From: Colwellia maritima
GTDB lineage: Bacteria; Pseudomonadota; Gammaproteobacteria; Enterobacterales; Alteromonadaceae
NCBI RefSeq assembly: GCF_022669015.1
Contig: NZ_JAKKSL010000001.1
Span: 1,408,059-1,472,058 of the forward strand
Reading direction: 5' to 3'
Length of the DNA: 64,000 nt
How positions within the stretch are numbered: position 1 is the first letter of the stretch; the number at the start of each line of letters is the position of its first letter. The translations under genes were made by a program, and so were the position numbers. Below are positions 19,303-29,532 of this stretch, in pieces. Under the pieces are notes generated by a model. That model was not told where the DNA came from and did no database searches. It saw only the letters and a list, made by a program, of their open reading frames with translations.

Positions 19303-22236
19303 TTGTCTATTCTTACTTTATTACCGCATCATGATAATAACTTACTTGAGCAGCAGCAACAAAAAAGTTGGCAGCAATTTAGCCAAAGACAACATCCTAA
19401 AAGCTATCAAGCGTTAACATCTCAACAACTTAAACACTTTAAATTAGCGATTACTTTGAGTGATTTTATCTTAACAAGTGCGTTACAAGCGCCTGAATTA
19501 GTGATTGAATTATTTGTAAGTAAAAGTGTGTACCAGGAACAAACACCTGAATATGCTTGTTTGATTCAAGCGTTATTAGAAAATTGTCAAAGTGAAGAGC
19601 AGTTACACCGTTTATTGAGACGTTTTCGTTTGCAACAAATGGTAAATATTGCGATTGCTGATTTGGTGCTGAATATTCCATTAGAATACTCATTAGAAAG
19701 GCTATCATTATTAGCCGATGCTTTGATTCAAGGTAGTTTGCATTGGTTAACTGAGTTTTGTCAGGATAAATGGGGGACGCCAATGAGCAAATCAGGTGAA
19801 CCTCAGTCTTTGTTGGTTTATGGCATGGGGAAGCTTGGCGGTAAAGAGCTGAATTTCTCTTCTGATATTGACCTTATTTTTGTTTACCCACATAGCGGTG
19901 AAACTCAAGGGTGTCGGCGTAATTTAGATAATCAACAATTTTTCACTCGCTTAGCGCAAAAATTAATAGCTTCATTGCATCAGCAAACAGCGGATGGTTT
20001 TGTTTACCGTGTTGATATGCGCTTAAGGCCTTTTGGTGATAGTGGTCCTTTGGTTTTAACGTTTAGTGCTATGGAAGATTACTACCAAGAACAAGGCCGA
20101 GATTGGGAACGATATGCCATGCTTAAAGCGCGTGTTATTCCGCCAATATTAAAACTGTCAACAAATGAGCCTTCGATAAATGAAGAGCAGAGCTATCATC
20201 AACAACTCTCAACCTTATTAAAGCCCTTTGTTTATCGACGGTATATCGATTTTAGTGTGATTGACAGCTTACGTAAAATGAAAAGCATGATTTCGCAAGA
20301 AGTACGCCGTAAGCAATTAGTTAACAACATAAAATTAGGGGCCGGTGGTATTCGAGAAATTGAATTCATCGTACAAGTTTTTCAGTTAATTCGCGGCGGA
20401 AGGGTAAAAGAACTTCAACAACGTAACTTGCTAACAGTGTTACCTGAATTAGTGACATCAGGTGAGATAGAAGAAGAAAGTAAAATTGTTTTAGAGAATG
20501 CGTATTGTTTTTTACGGCGAGTAGAAAATATTTTACAAGCCTTAGCAGACAAACAAACCCAAACATTGCCTGATAATGCCTTGGACAAACAACGGCTGCT
20601 GTATGTACTTAATATTGACTGTTGGGATAGTTTTATGCAGATTCTGCAGGGCCATATGGATGGTGTACATGAGAAGTTTGAAGAGTTAATTGGTATTGAG
20701 GGGCCAAATAATCAAGCAGAAGATCAGCATTGGAGTGTGTTGTGGAATAGCCGTTGGAATAATGAAGAATCAATTGCATGGATTGAACAAGAACTCGTAA
20801 AACAAAATTCGAGTGAATGGAAAAGTGATACTGTTTGGCATTTACTTGCCGACTTTAGAGATGATGTCGGTAAACGTAGTATTGGCAGCAGAGGTAGGCA
20901 AGTATTAGACAAATTGATTCAAGACTTATTTGCCATATTCAACTAGCCAAACAAGCCGAGTTTGTATTAGAGCGTGTTTTACATGTATTCAAAAAAATAG
21001 TTACCCGAACCGCCTATTTAGAGCTTCTCTTTGAAAATGAAGGGGCGCTTAAGCAACTAATACAATTATGCCAAGCCGGCAGTTGGGTAGCTGACTATAT
21101 TGCTAAATATCCGATTTTATTAGATGAGTTAATTGACCCAACCTTATTACACAATCCACCAAAACTGTCGGCATATGGACTGGAATTGCGTGAAAGCATG
21201 CTACGTATTCCAGAAGAAGATCTTGAAGCACAAATGGATGGTTTACGTTTGTTCAAACAATCACAACAATTACGTATAGCCGCCGCCGATATTGCCGAAG
21301 TGTTAGATGTGAAAAAAGTAAGCCAAGCACTTAACCGCTTTAGCTGAAGCCATTATTAACGAAGTGATTAATATTGCTTGGCAACAAGTTGCTAATCGTT
21401 TTGGTGTTCCTAAATCAACGCTTGAAAGTAACAGTAAAGGTTTTGCTGTTATTGCTTATGGAAAAACAGGGGGGAACGAGCTGAGTTACGGTTCTGATCT
21501 AGATCTTGTTTTTGTGCACCACAGCCCTGAAAATGATGAAACCACAGGGTTAGCTAATGGCGATAAGCAAGTTGCTGCTAGCCAGTTTTACATGAAATTA
21601 GCACAACGTATAATGCATATTTTTAACACGCGCATGAACAGTGGTATTTTATATGAATTAGACATGCGTTTGCGTCCTTCAGGTAATTCTGGTGTGTTAG
21701 TAATTCACATTAACACGTTTGGGCAATACCAAATGCAAGATGCATGGACGTGGGAACATCAAGCACTTGTTCGAGCGCGTTTAGTGTATGGTAATGAAGT
21801 CATTGCTAAAGAATTCAAAGCTATTCGAGAACAGGTATTAAGTAAAAAAAGAGATCTTGCTAAATTGAAAGGTGAGGTACGTGAAATGCGCGAAAAAATG
21901 CGTAACCATTTGGATAAGTCTGAGGGTGATCTTATTGATATTAAGCAAGGTCTTGGCGGATTGGTCGATATTGAATTTTTAGCGCAATATTTAGTACTAG
22001 CCAACAGTTGTGAATATCCCAATTTAATGGAATATTGCAATAATGTCAGTATTTTTAAAGCGTTAGCTACGCTTGAAATAGTCAGTGAAGAAGAGAAAGC
22101 GTTGTTGATAAGTACCTATCAACAACTTAGAGATTACGGTCATAAGGCGACGTTGCAAAACGAAGCGTTACTCATAGATAAACGTTTACTGACAGAACAA
22201 CACAAAATCACTTTATTATGGAGTAAATTCCTTTAA
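19303..22236 (+). CDS. glnE: Bifunctional glutamine synthetase adenylyltransferase/adenylyl-removing enzyme (two frameshifts)
   Basis: Controls glutamine synthetase by adenylylation and deadenylylation in response to PII. A TTG start at 19303 is supported by AAAGGA nearby. The N-terminal nucleotidyltransferase domain has GMGKLGGKELNFSSDIDL (~residue 175) and the C-terminal one AYGKTGGNELSYGSDLDL. The middle segment (AKQAEFVLERVLHVFKKI to VKKVSQALNRF) lies in a third frame between 20940 and about 21330. Junctions are near 20936-20940 and 21327-21330. Joined length is about 978 residues, close to E. coli GlnE (~946), with both active sites intact. Two independent single-base errors explain the breaks better than decay. 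Confidence 0.93.
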
Positions 22237-22320
22237 TGTTTTTTTGCTTCAATCGTTAATGAATCAAAGCGTTAAATACACTCAATACTTGGGTTGAGTT
22301 CATGCTTTTTAAATATAGGT

Positions 22321-22983
22321 TTATTTTAACAATAGGCACTCATCGTCAAGGTATTTTGGTGGTTCATTAACAAAAACCAGAGTACGTTGACGGTAACAAA
22401 AATAGGTGTTGAGACCTTCTTGGAAGTGCCCCGCGACAGCTCTGCCTATTTGACTAGCTGTTTTTAATATATCTTTATTAATGCGGAAAGGGTCTTTAAC
22501 AATAAAATCTTTATTGATCCACCAAATAACTTCTAGCCCGTCATTAGTCGCATACTCTGAAATTTTTTGATAAAGGGTTTCTCCTTTTCTGAAAGCTCTG
22601 GACTCCTTAGTTCCACTCCAGGTTTTACGAAAAGGACGAACAATTATTTCTCTAGCTCGTAGTATTTCAACTAAGTCACCTTCGGGATCAGGTAAAAATA
22701 TAATGTTATTTCTTACTTTACGTTTACTGTCATCGCCGTAAATTTTGGCATAAAAGTTGGAAAGTCCTTCTGCAGCAGCATTGCTTGATTGTTGTACCTG
22801 CTGATATTTAGACTTAGCTTTCTCCGTGTCAATGGCAGACTTTTTCTCAGCGGAGGCTTCAACGGGTAACAATTGAGTGTTCTCTGCAGATAGCGAAAGC
22901 AGAACATCCTTATTAAGGAAAAAAGCGACGCCGAGTCCAATTAAAATAATGGCTATAACAACGTTTCGAATCCAAAATCCCAT
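22321..22983 (-). CDS. TcpQ-domain (pilus biosynthesis Q-like) membrane protein
   Basis: About 220 residues from ATG 22983; a TTG 24 bases upstream is a weaker choice. One N-terminal membrane anchor (WIRNVVIAIILIGLGVAFFL) is followed by a linker of ~85 residues and a C-terminal domain (~residues 120-220). That domain carries GETLYQKISEYATNDGLEVIWW and INKDFIVKDPFRIN, resembling the TcpQ / toxin-coregulated-pilus Q domain. Such domains are periplasmic and often linked with secretins or type IV pili. No pilus genes are adjacent. It converges on glnE and lies next to lpxL. Family call moderate, function unknown. Confidence 0.6.
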   Translation of the reverse strand: MGFWIRNVVIAIILIGLGVAFFLNKDVLLSLSAENTQLLPVEASAEKKSAIDTEKAKSKYQQVQQSSNAAAEGLSNFYAKIYGDDSKRKVRNNIIFLPDPEGDLVEILRAREIIVRPFRKTWSGTKESRAFRKGETLYQKISEYATNDGLEVIWWINKDFIVKDPFRINKDILKTASQIGRAVAGHFQEGLNTYFCYRQRTLVFVNEPPKYLDDECLLLK

Positions 22984-23065
22984 GATAATTAAATATCCAA
23001 TGTCCAACTATTGTGTCTATACCATACAAAATAGTCGTTATTTTATAAAGCATTAAATTTAAATG

Positions 23066-24004
23066 CTATTTATATACCGAAGGGGCATCGGGATCCGGGC
23101 GAGTTTTGAAGCGTCTATGTAACCACATGTATTGTTCTGGCTTACGTAGAATCGCTTTTTCAACTTCCTGATTCACTCGGGTTGCATCAACAATATCGTC
23201 TTTGCTTGGAAAGTTTTCCAACGCAGGCGTAATTTCAACACTATAACCGCTGCCATCGTCATGTCGTTTTGGTATTAACATAAAGGTTTTGGTTTTTGGT
23301 TGTCGAGCAAAAATAAGAGTACCTGTGGTGGTGGCCGTTTCTTTTACATCAAAAAAAGGAACAAAAACGCTGCGGTTTCTTCCGTAGTCTTGATCAGGTA
23401 AATATAAGCAAGAGTCACCTGCTCTGATCGCTTTTATCAAGCCTTTAACGTCACGCTTACCTAACATATACTTATTAGAACGTCCTCGCCCCCTGAACTG
23501 GAAAAATTCCATAAGCCGGTTATTGTGCGGGCGATAAAAAATAACTAAGGGATGTTGAAGTCCAAAGCCCCTTCCTATAATTTCAGCAGATAAATAATGC
23601 ATAGCTAAAATATAGATATTTTCACCTGCTTGTTTTGCGTTTTCTAAATGCTCTAATCCCGTTACGGTAAATTTTCGCTTTACTCGCCAATCAGGCCACC
23701 ACCGACCCATACCCGTTTCAAATAGCGCAATGCCTGTGTTTTCAAAATTTTTCTTTAAAATACGATTTCGTTCTTGTTCGCTCATATTAGGAAAACATAG
23801 CTTTAAATTAACATCAGCAACGTGTTTTCTTTTTGAGCCGATTTTTAATAATAAACGCCCCAGTAGACGCCCTAAGCCAAGTTGCCATTTGTAAGGCAGC
23901 CATGAAATGCTATAAAGAATAAACACACCTAACCAAGTTAACCAGTATTTAGGTAACAAAAAAGCTAGTTTAAAATCAGGCTGTAATACTTTATTTCTAC
24001 TCAC
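23066..24004 (-). CDS. lpxL: Lipid A biosynthesis lauroyl-type acyltransferase
   Basis: 312 residues, one N-terminal membrane segment (LTWLGVFILYSISWLPY). Closely follows the HtrB/LpxL pattern: the catalytic HX4E in MHYLSAE (~residue 137), FYRPHNNRLMEF, LPDQDYGRNRSVFVPFF, and the C-terminal EQYMWLHRRFKTRPD. It transfers a secondary acyl chain from acyl-ACP to Kdo2-lipid IVA on the cytoplasmic face of the inner membrane. Divergent from a GT4 glycosyltransferase that may act on the LPS core. LpxM is the alternative, but the motifs fit LpxL better. Confidence 0.9.
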   Translation of the reverse strand: MSRNKVLQPDFKLAFLLPKYWLTWLGVFILYSISWLPYKWQLGLGRLLGRLLLKIGSKRKHVADVNLKLCFPNMSEQERNRILKKNFENTGIALFETGMGRWWPDWRVKRKFTVTGLEHLENAKQAGENIYILAMHYLSAEIIGRGFGLQHPLVIFYRPHNNRLMEFFQFRGRGRSNKYMLGKRDVKGLIKAIRAGDSCLYLPDQDYGRNRSVFVPFFDVKETATTTGTLIFARQPKTKTFMLIPKRHDDGSGYSVEITPALENFPSKDDIVDATRVNQEVEKAILRKPEQYMWLHRRFKTRPDPDAPSVYK

Positions 24005-24182
24005 TGTACATTCTCTTGGTTAAACACGGGGAATTTTATAGTGATGATTATATAGGCTTAGGCTAGTTTTATGAAAGAAGAACCTGTCGTTTTATTTAAA
24101 GAGTCGTGAAGCTTGCCGTATTTTCAAGTAGAATATCTCTATCGTGGTTATAACCATCGCTACCACCAAGTGAAGATAGTAA

Positions 24183-25274
24183 ATGAATAGTCAAGCACAA
24201 CAAAATGGACCAGATAAAGAAATTGAGTTAATTATTGGTAATTCTAACTCAAATTTTTCTGGTGTAACGTCAACCATGTTACAACTGTTATCTACACAAC
24301 AGAAATTGATAAACCTAAGGGTGATGGGTAAGCATCATTTACCCGATGAATCCCTCAATATTACTTTTTGGCAAGTGGCTAAATTATGTAAAACACCTTT
24401 GGCTAGTGGTCGCTATCGAATTTTTCATGCGCGCCGAGTAGATGAAATGATCCAAGCTCTTTTGTTAAAGCACATTTTTAGAGCAAAAATTAAAATCGTC
24501 TTTAGTAGTGCCGCACAACGTCATCGTAGCGGTTTTACCTTGTGGTTAACCGATAGAATGGATGCCTTGTTAGCTATGTGTAATGCCTCAGCAAGTTATC
24601 TACACCGTAAACCTGATGCGATTATTTATCACGGAGTTAAAACGGATGTTTATACGCCTCCGGAAGATAAAGCTACAGCCTGGCAAGCGCTTAATATTTT
24701 GCCTGAATCAATAAATAAGAATAAGCAAGGTATTGCTATTTTAGGGCGAGTGCGCGAACAAAAAGGCGTACATTTATTTGTTCGAAGTTGTATTGAGTTA
24801 CTTGATAAATATCCAGATTATACGGCAGTAGTGGTTGGCTCTATTAGTGCAAGTAATGAAAATTTTGTCAAAGGTTTACAGGCAGAAATAGACAAAGCCG
24901 GCTTAACAGAGCGTATTATCTTTGGTGAGCAAAACTTTGCCGACATACCAAAAATATTCAGCGCGTTATCTTTAGTGGTTGCTTTAAGTGAAAACGAGGG
25001 ATTTGGCTTAACGATTCTTGAAGCCATGAGTAGTGAAGCCGCCGTATTGGCAAGTGAAGCAGGGGCTTGGCCAGAAGTTGTACGTGAAGGGGTTGATGGT
25101 TACGTGGTACCCGTTAATGATTTACCTGCGGTAGTTGAGAAAATGGACTTATTGTTGAATGATCAAGAAAAGTTAATTCAAATGGGAAAAAATGGTCGTT
25201 CGCGAGTGCTAAAGCATTATTCAGTACAACGTGAAGCGAAACAATTGGTCGATTTTTTTAGAGGCTTGATGTAA
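24183..25274 (+). CDS. GT4-family glycosyltransferase, probably LPS core
   Basis: 363 residues, no signal peptide. The GT-B fold is suggested by IAILGRVREQKGVHLFVRS (~residue 185) and the EX7E element in ENEGFGLTILEAMSSEAAVLASEAGAWPEVV (~residue 275-305). The N-terminal half (IELIIGNSNSNFSGVTSTMLQLL, IIYHGVKTDVYTPPED) is that of a sugar transferase acting on a membrane acceptor. The divergent lpxL neighbour points to lipid A-core synthesis. Donor and acceptor unknown. Confidence 0.82.
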   Translation: MNSQAQQNGPDKEIELIIGNSNSNFSGVTSTMLQLLSTQQKLINLRVMGKHHLPDESLNITFWQVAKLCKTPLASGRYRIFHARRVDEMIQALLLKHIFRAKIKIVFSSAAQRHRSGFTLWLTDRMDALLAMCNASASYLHRKPDAIIYHGVKTDVYTPPEDKATAWQALNILPESINKNKQGIAILGRVREQKGVHLFVRSCIELLDKYPDYTAVVVGSISASNENFVKGLQAEIDKAGLTERIIFGEQNFADIPKIFSALSLVVALSENEGFGLTILEAMSSEAAVLASEAGAWPEVVREGVDGYVVPVNDLPAVVEKMDLLLNDQEKLIQMGKNGRSRVLKHYSVQREAKQLVDFFRGLM

Positions 25275-25303
25275 ACCAACATAACACACTTATCTTTATA
25301 AAA

Positions 25304-25340
25304 CTAAACCGCCTACGTTAAATATGAGTATGCGGTTTAG
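25304..25340. terminator. Bidirectional terminator between GT4 gene and tolC
   Basis: CTAAACCGC pairs with GCGGTTTAG (9 bp), extended inward by TAC/GTA with single mismatches. It sits in the convergent gap. T-rich flanks are short. Confidence 0.6.
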
Positions 25341-25361
25341 CTTCAAAGAAATGAATTGTTT

Positions 25362-26726
25362 TTACTGTTCAGCAATTAAGCCTGAGTTGATCGCTGTAAT
25401 ATCTTCATCGGTAATCGTACCACCGTAAAGACGTTTTAATAATAAAACGTTTTGAATATAAGCATAACGTGTTGATGATAAATTACGTTTTGCATTGTAT
25501 AAATTACGTGTACTGTCTAATACATCAACAATGGTACGTGTACCTACTTCAAAGCCGCCTTCGGTTGCTTCTAGCGCTTTAGTTGCACTCAATACTGATT
25601 GTTCTAATGCTTTAATACCTGAAATAGTCGTCATTACCGTGTTATAGGCATTGCGGGTAGTACGCACAACGGCGCGATGTGTTTGCATTAAATTTTGACT
25701 GGCTAACACAAAATTACTCTGCGCTTGACGAACGCTACTTTCGATTGCGCCACCTGAGTAAATTGGCACATTCAAGGTTACGCCAACGGAATAATCATCT
25801 AAAATAGGTGTGTTTAGGTTGATGGAATTAGTCTCTGATTCTCCATCAGTTCTATTGTAACTGGCACTTAAGTCGAGTGTTGGGTAATGGCCTGCGCGGG
25901 CCGAATTAATGGTTTGTTTCGCTATTTCAATACCCACTTTTGAAGCAATTAGATCTAAGTTTTTGGCTTCTGCTGCTTTTTGCCATTCATCAGCACTATT
26001 TGGTGTAGGTGTTGACGTACTAAAACGAGCAGTATTCAATACATTAATATCTCTAGGATAAGTATTAGTAATAACACGTAATTCTTCTTCAGCACTAAGA
26101 ATAGCATTTTCAGCACGGATTTCTTCAGTTACCGCATTATCATATTGGGCTTGTGCTTCATGTACATCAGTGATTGCGGTTAAACCCACAGAAAAACGCT
26201 GTTTAGTTTGTTCTAATTGACGTGCAATGGCTGCTTTTTCTGCTTTAGCAAAAGCTAAATCATCTTTGGTGCTTAATAAAGCGAAATAGGCTTGAGTAAC
26301 ACGAACAATTAAATCTTGTTTTGCCACTTGGTAAGACAAATCACTTTGATGAGCTGATTTTTCTGCAATACCTAAGCGCAACCAAGTGTCATGATGGTAA
26401 AGTTGCATATTTAAATTTGCACCATAACTTAATGAGTCATACTCTGTTTCGCTGATAACGCCATTGGGTAATGTTTCAATAGGCGGGTTGTATGATTCTG
26501 AGCTGCCGTCAGTATAACTAGCATAGCCACTTAGCTGTGGTAGCAATGCTGAACGCGCTTGAACAATATCTTCTTTTACAATGTTAAATTGTGCTTGTGC
26601 TTTTAAAACGACAGTATCGTTTAATAAAGCTTGCTGATAGACTGACAACAAATCATCAGCTTGGGCATTTGTGGCTGCCATTGCACTAGCAATAGCTATA
26701 ATCAATGTACTTAATGTTTTTTTCAT
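25362..26726 (-). CDS. tolC: TolC-family outer membrane channel
   Basis: 454 residues with a signal peptide cleaved near NAQADDLLSVY. Two repeats of the outer membrane efflux protein fold: long helices with periodic QA/AR heptads, and beta-strand segments such as LSYGANLNMQLYHHDTW and YSVGVTLNVPIYSGGA. It forms the trimeric exit duct for MFP-linked pumps such as MacAB and for type I secretion. It is divergent from nudF, exactly the enterobacterial tolC / nudF arrangement, which supports orthology. The MacA encoded at 58.7 kb is a plausible partner. Confidence 0.93.
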   Translation of the reverse strand: MKKTLSTLIIAIASAMAATNAQADDLLSVYQQALLNDTVVLKAQAQFNIVKEDIVQARSALLPQLSGYASYTDGSSESYNPPIETLPNGVISETEYDSLSYGANLNMQLYHHDTWLRLGIAEKSAHQSDLSYQVAKQDLIVRVTQAYFALLSTKDDLAFAKAEKAAIARQLEQTKQRFSVGLTAITDVHEAQAQYDNAVTEEIRAENAILSAEEELRVITNTYPRDINVLNTARFSTSTPTPNSADEWQKAAEAKNLDLIASKVGIEIAKQTINSARAGHYPTLDLSASYNRTDGESETNSINLNTPILDDYSVGVTLNVPIYSGGAIESSVRQAQSNFVLASQNLMQTHRAVVRTTRNAYNTVMTTISGIKALEQSVLSATKALEATEGGFEVGTRTIVDVLDSTRNLYNAKRNLSSTRYAYIQNVLLLKRLYGGTITDEDITAINSGLIAEQ

Positions 26727-26891
26727 GAGTCGATCTTTCCTTGGGGAGATTTATTCCCGTATTATATAGCGATATAATATATCAATACCGTTTCATTTTT
26801 TATATCAGCTTATGTTACAGAAATTTCAAAATTAACTAAATAAAATAAGTATTTGGTAGTGTAACAAATTATTATTAAAAAGAGAGTATTT

Positions 26892-27527
26892 ATGCAAGAT
26901 GATAAACCCAATCCTATACCTATGCTGCAATTTGATCAAAAGGATGTGACTATTTCAGCGGTTAAAACAAAGTATGATGGTTTTTTTAAATTAAATGAAT
27001 ATCACCTTCAGCATAAATTGTTTTCAAGTAAGGTAAGTGGTGAATTTACTAGAGAAGTTTTTGAGCGGGGCGATGCGGTAGTTGTTATGCTTTATGATCC
27101 AATTAAAGACAATGTATTGTTATTGGAACAGTTCAGAACTGGCGCCCTACGCATGGGTGACACCCCTTGGATGCTTGAATTTGTTGCCGGCATGTTTGAT
27201 GAGGATGAAAGCCCCATTGATGTTGCCGTGAGAGAAACGAAAGAAGAGGCAAATATAGTATTAGATCCCTCGGATATTAAGCCTATAATGCAATACCTTT
27301 CTAGCCCTGGAGGTACAAGTGAGTGTATTTATTTATATTGGGCGCCTTTTGATAGTACTTTAGTCTCTCCAGGTAGTATTTTTGGTTTAGACGATGAAAA
27401 TGAAGATATCTTGTTACATATTGCTTCACGTGTAGAGGCGTTAGCTTTATTAGCCGAAGGTAAAATCACAAATGCCGCGACGGTAATTGGGTTACAATGG
27501 TTAGCAATGAATTACCAAACTTTATAA
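26892..27527 (+). CDS. nudF: ADP-ribose pyrophosphatase (NudF)
   Basis: 211 residues. The Nudix box runs GMFDEDESPIDVAVRETKEE near residues 97-116. The metal-binding REXXEE core is intact, but the usual glycine after EEx is asparagine (EEANI). Hydrolyses ADP-ribose to AMP and ribose-5-phosphate. First gene of nudF-yqiB-cpdA-yqiA-parE, divergent from tolC. The ribosome site GAGAG lies before ATG 26892. Confidence 0.92.
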   Translation: MQDDKPNPIPMLQFDQKDVTISAVKTKYDGFFKLNEYHLQHKLFSSKVSGEFTREVFERGDAVVVMLYDPIKDNVLLLEQFRTGALRMGDTPWMLEFVAGMFDEDESPIDVAVRETKEEANIVLDPSDIKPIMQYLSSPGGTSECIYLYWAPFDSTLVSPGSIFGLDDENEDILLHIASRVEALALLAEGKITNAATVIGLQWLAMNYQTL

Positions 27528-27561
27528 AATAAGTTGGACAATGGTCTAACAAAGGAACGTA

Positions 27562-28054
27562 GTGAGTTTTTTTCCAAACAGTACTGTAAATCGAAAAAAA
27601 ATATCAACCTAACCTCGTTAGTTTGATGAACCTGTGTGCTAATAATTATTTATTATTATTAAAACTACAAGCGGATGAAACTGAACTTGATCAACAACGA
27701 CATTTTTTTATTAATGATTATTTAACTTACAGCATCACTATAAAAGAGATAACTCGTTATACATCGCTTATTACTTTTAAACAAAAGATTTTCACACCAA
27801 AAGCGTTTAATCATACACGTGATACAGAGACCAATTTTGCAAAAGCATTTCAACCACGTATGACTATCAGGTTGTATCATGATGCCCGTATGGCTGAAGT
27901 TATTAGCAGCCAAGATATTACGCAAGTACAACCGCGCTACGACTACCCGAATAAAAAAATGCATCAACAAGATGAAAAACAACAAATCAACCAATTTCTA
28001 AATGAGTGGTTGCACCTATGTTTAGCGCATGGCCAAGTTAACGTTGCGCTTTGA
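27562..28054 (+). CDS. yqiB: YqiB-like DUF1249 protein (frameshift near the start)
   Basis: The conserved body runs from YQPNLVSLMNLCANNY to INQFLNEWLHLCLAHGQ and includes the family hallmark RYDYPNKKMHQQDEKQQINQFL. A start at the internal TTG/ATG (27623/27626) would remove conserved N-terminal residues. A GTG at 27562 with AAAGG upstream gives an N-terminus that joins the body if the A8 run at 27594-27601 is one base too long. The corrected protein is about 164 residues, with an N-terminus slightly longer than in E. coli YqiB. Function unknown. It lies 34 nt after nudF and 18 nt before cpdA. Confidence 0.82.
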
Positions 28055-28072
28055 ACCTAAGATGATGAAACA

Positions 28073-28831
28073 ATGTCAAACCTAAAAAAAACGTTTGTAA
28101 TCGCCCAATTTAGCGACTGTCACTTGTTTGCTGACAAACAAGCCAAGCATTTTGGTGCCGATGTTTGGCAAAATTTAACTCGTGTATTAGCTGATATTGC
28201 TCAACGTGACAGTATAGATTGTGTTGTGTTTACTGGTGATCTTACGCAAGATCACACTGAAGTTTCTTATCAACATTTTGTGCAAGCTATTAAACAGGCA
28301 AAACTTTCTGTGCCTGTGCATTTTTTAGCCGGTAATCATGACGATAGAGAGCTACTGACTAAGTACCTAAAAGGGCCTGACTTTGATACAAACAACACTA
28401 TTAATCATGATTTTTGGCAAATACAGCTATTAGACAGTAAAAGTGATACACCATCGGGTTTAGTCAATCAGCAATGTTTACAAGCATTGCCCGCCCAAAT
28501 GGATGAGCATAAATACCAATTGTTAATGATGCACCATCACCCTGTTAATGTAGGGTATTACATTGATAAACATGGATTATTAGAGCAAGATATCTTTTGG
28601 AAAAATATTGTTCGATTAAATAAAGCCAAGATAAACATTAAAGCGATTGCTTGTGGGCATGTGCACAGAGCAACGCATTTAACTCAATTTAATGTTGAGG
28701 TGTACACTTGCCCGGCAACTTCAGTACAATTTGGTGATACTAAAGAAAATTTAGGCTCAATACTACCTAGTTATCGATTGTTTTATTTAGCGAATAACGG
28801 TGCAATCAGTAGTGATATTATTTCGCTTTAA
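28073..28831 (+). CDS. cpdA: 3',5'-cyclic AMP phosphodiesterase
   Basis: 252 residues of the calcineurin-like phosphoesterase fold. All metal motifs are present in order: FSDCHLF, VFTGDLTQD, LAGNHDD, MMHHHP and CGHVHR. Breaks down cAMP and so tunes CRP signalling. Third in the nudF-parE operon, as in E. coli. Full length. Confidence 0.93.
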   Translation: MSNLKKTFVIAQFSDCHLFADKQAKHFGADVWQNLTRVLADIAQRDSIDCVVFTGDLTQDHTEVSYQHFVQAIKQAKLSVPVHFLAGNHDDRELLTKYLKGPDFDTNNTINHDFWQIQLLDSKSDTPSGLVNQQCLQALPAQMDEHKYQLLMMHHHPVNVGYYIDKHGLLEQDIFWKNIVRLNKAKINIKAIACGHVHRATHLTQFNVEVYTCPATSVQFGDTKENLGSILPSYRLFYLANNGAISSDIISL

Positions 28832-28899
28832 GTAACCCTATTAACCAGGCATGCATATCACGATAGATTATTGATAATAGGAAAAGTAAATAGATAAAT

Positions 28900-29490
28900 A
28901 TGCAAAAAAATATTCTTCATATTCATGGTTTTAATTCATCACCTCAATCGCTTAAGGCAATGTTATCGCGCCAATATTTTGAGGAACATTATCCTGAAAT
29001 TAATTTTGTTTGTCCGCAATTAGCGAATTCACCTAATGAGGCCATCGCCCAATTAACGCAAATTATTGACGCAGCGAGTAATGAAGATTGGTACTTAATT
29101 GGCTCATCGTTGGGGGGCTATTTTGCACACTACTTAGCCAATAAATATCTATTGCGTGCAGTGCTTATTAACTTGACGATTAAACCTTACACATTGCTTG
29201 AAACTTATATTGGAGAACAGAAAAACACTTACACCAATACGACTTATCAAGTGACCGCGCAGCATATGATTGAACTTAAAATGATAGAGCAAACTGCTCC
29301 CACCTTTGACGACGAACAAAAAAATAATTATCTAATTATGGTACAAACAGGTGACGAAGTGTTAGATTATCAAGAAGCTGTAGACAAATTTCAGCACTGT
29401 CGTTTAATCGTTGAGCAGGGTGGCGATCATAGTTTCATTGGTTTTGATCAAAAACTGCCGATAATGGCTGAATTTTTTCAATTAAGCTAA
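28900..29490 (+). CDS. yqiA: YqiA-like alpha/beta hydrolase (esterase)
   Basis: 196 residues. The oxyanion-loop motif HGFNSSPQS near the N-terminus, the nucleophile elbow GSSLGGYFA (~residue 68) and the catalytic His in GGDHSF are present, as in YqiA acyl-CoA/palmitoyl esterases. Cytosolic. It is between cpdA and parE, 42 nt before parE, matching the conserved operon. The ATG at 28900 has only a weak ribosome site. Confidence 0.9.
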   Translation: MQKNILHIHGFNSSPQSLKAMLSRQYFEEHYPEINFVCPQLANSPNEAIAQLTQIIDAASNEDWYLIGSSLGGYFAHYLANKYLLRAVLINLTIKPYTLLETYIGEQKNTYTNTTYQVTAQHMIELKMIEQTAPTFDDEQKNNYLIMVQTGDEVLDYQEAVDKFQHCRLIVEQGGDHSFIGFDQKLPIMAEFFQLS

Positions 29491-29532
29491 GTTTCAAACA
29501 TAAATAACAAAAATGTTGATAAAGATAAAATC

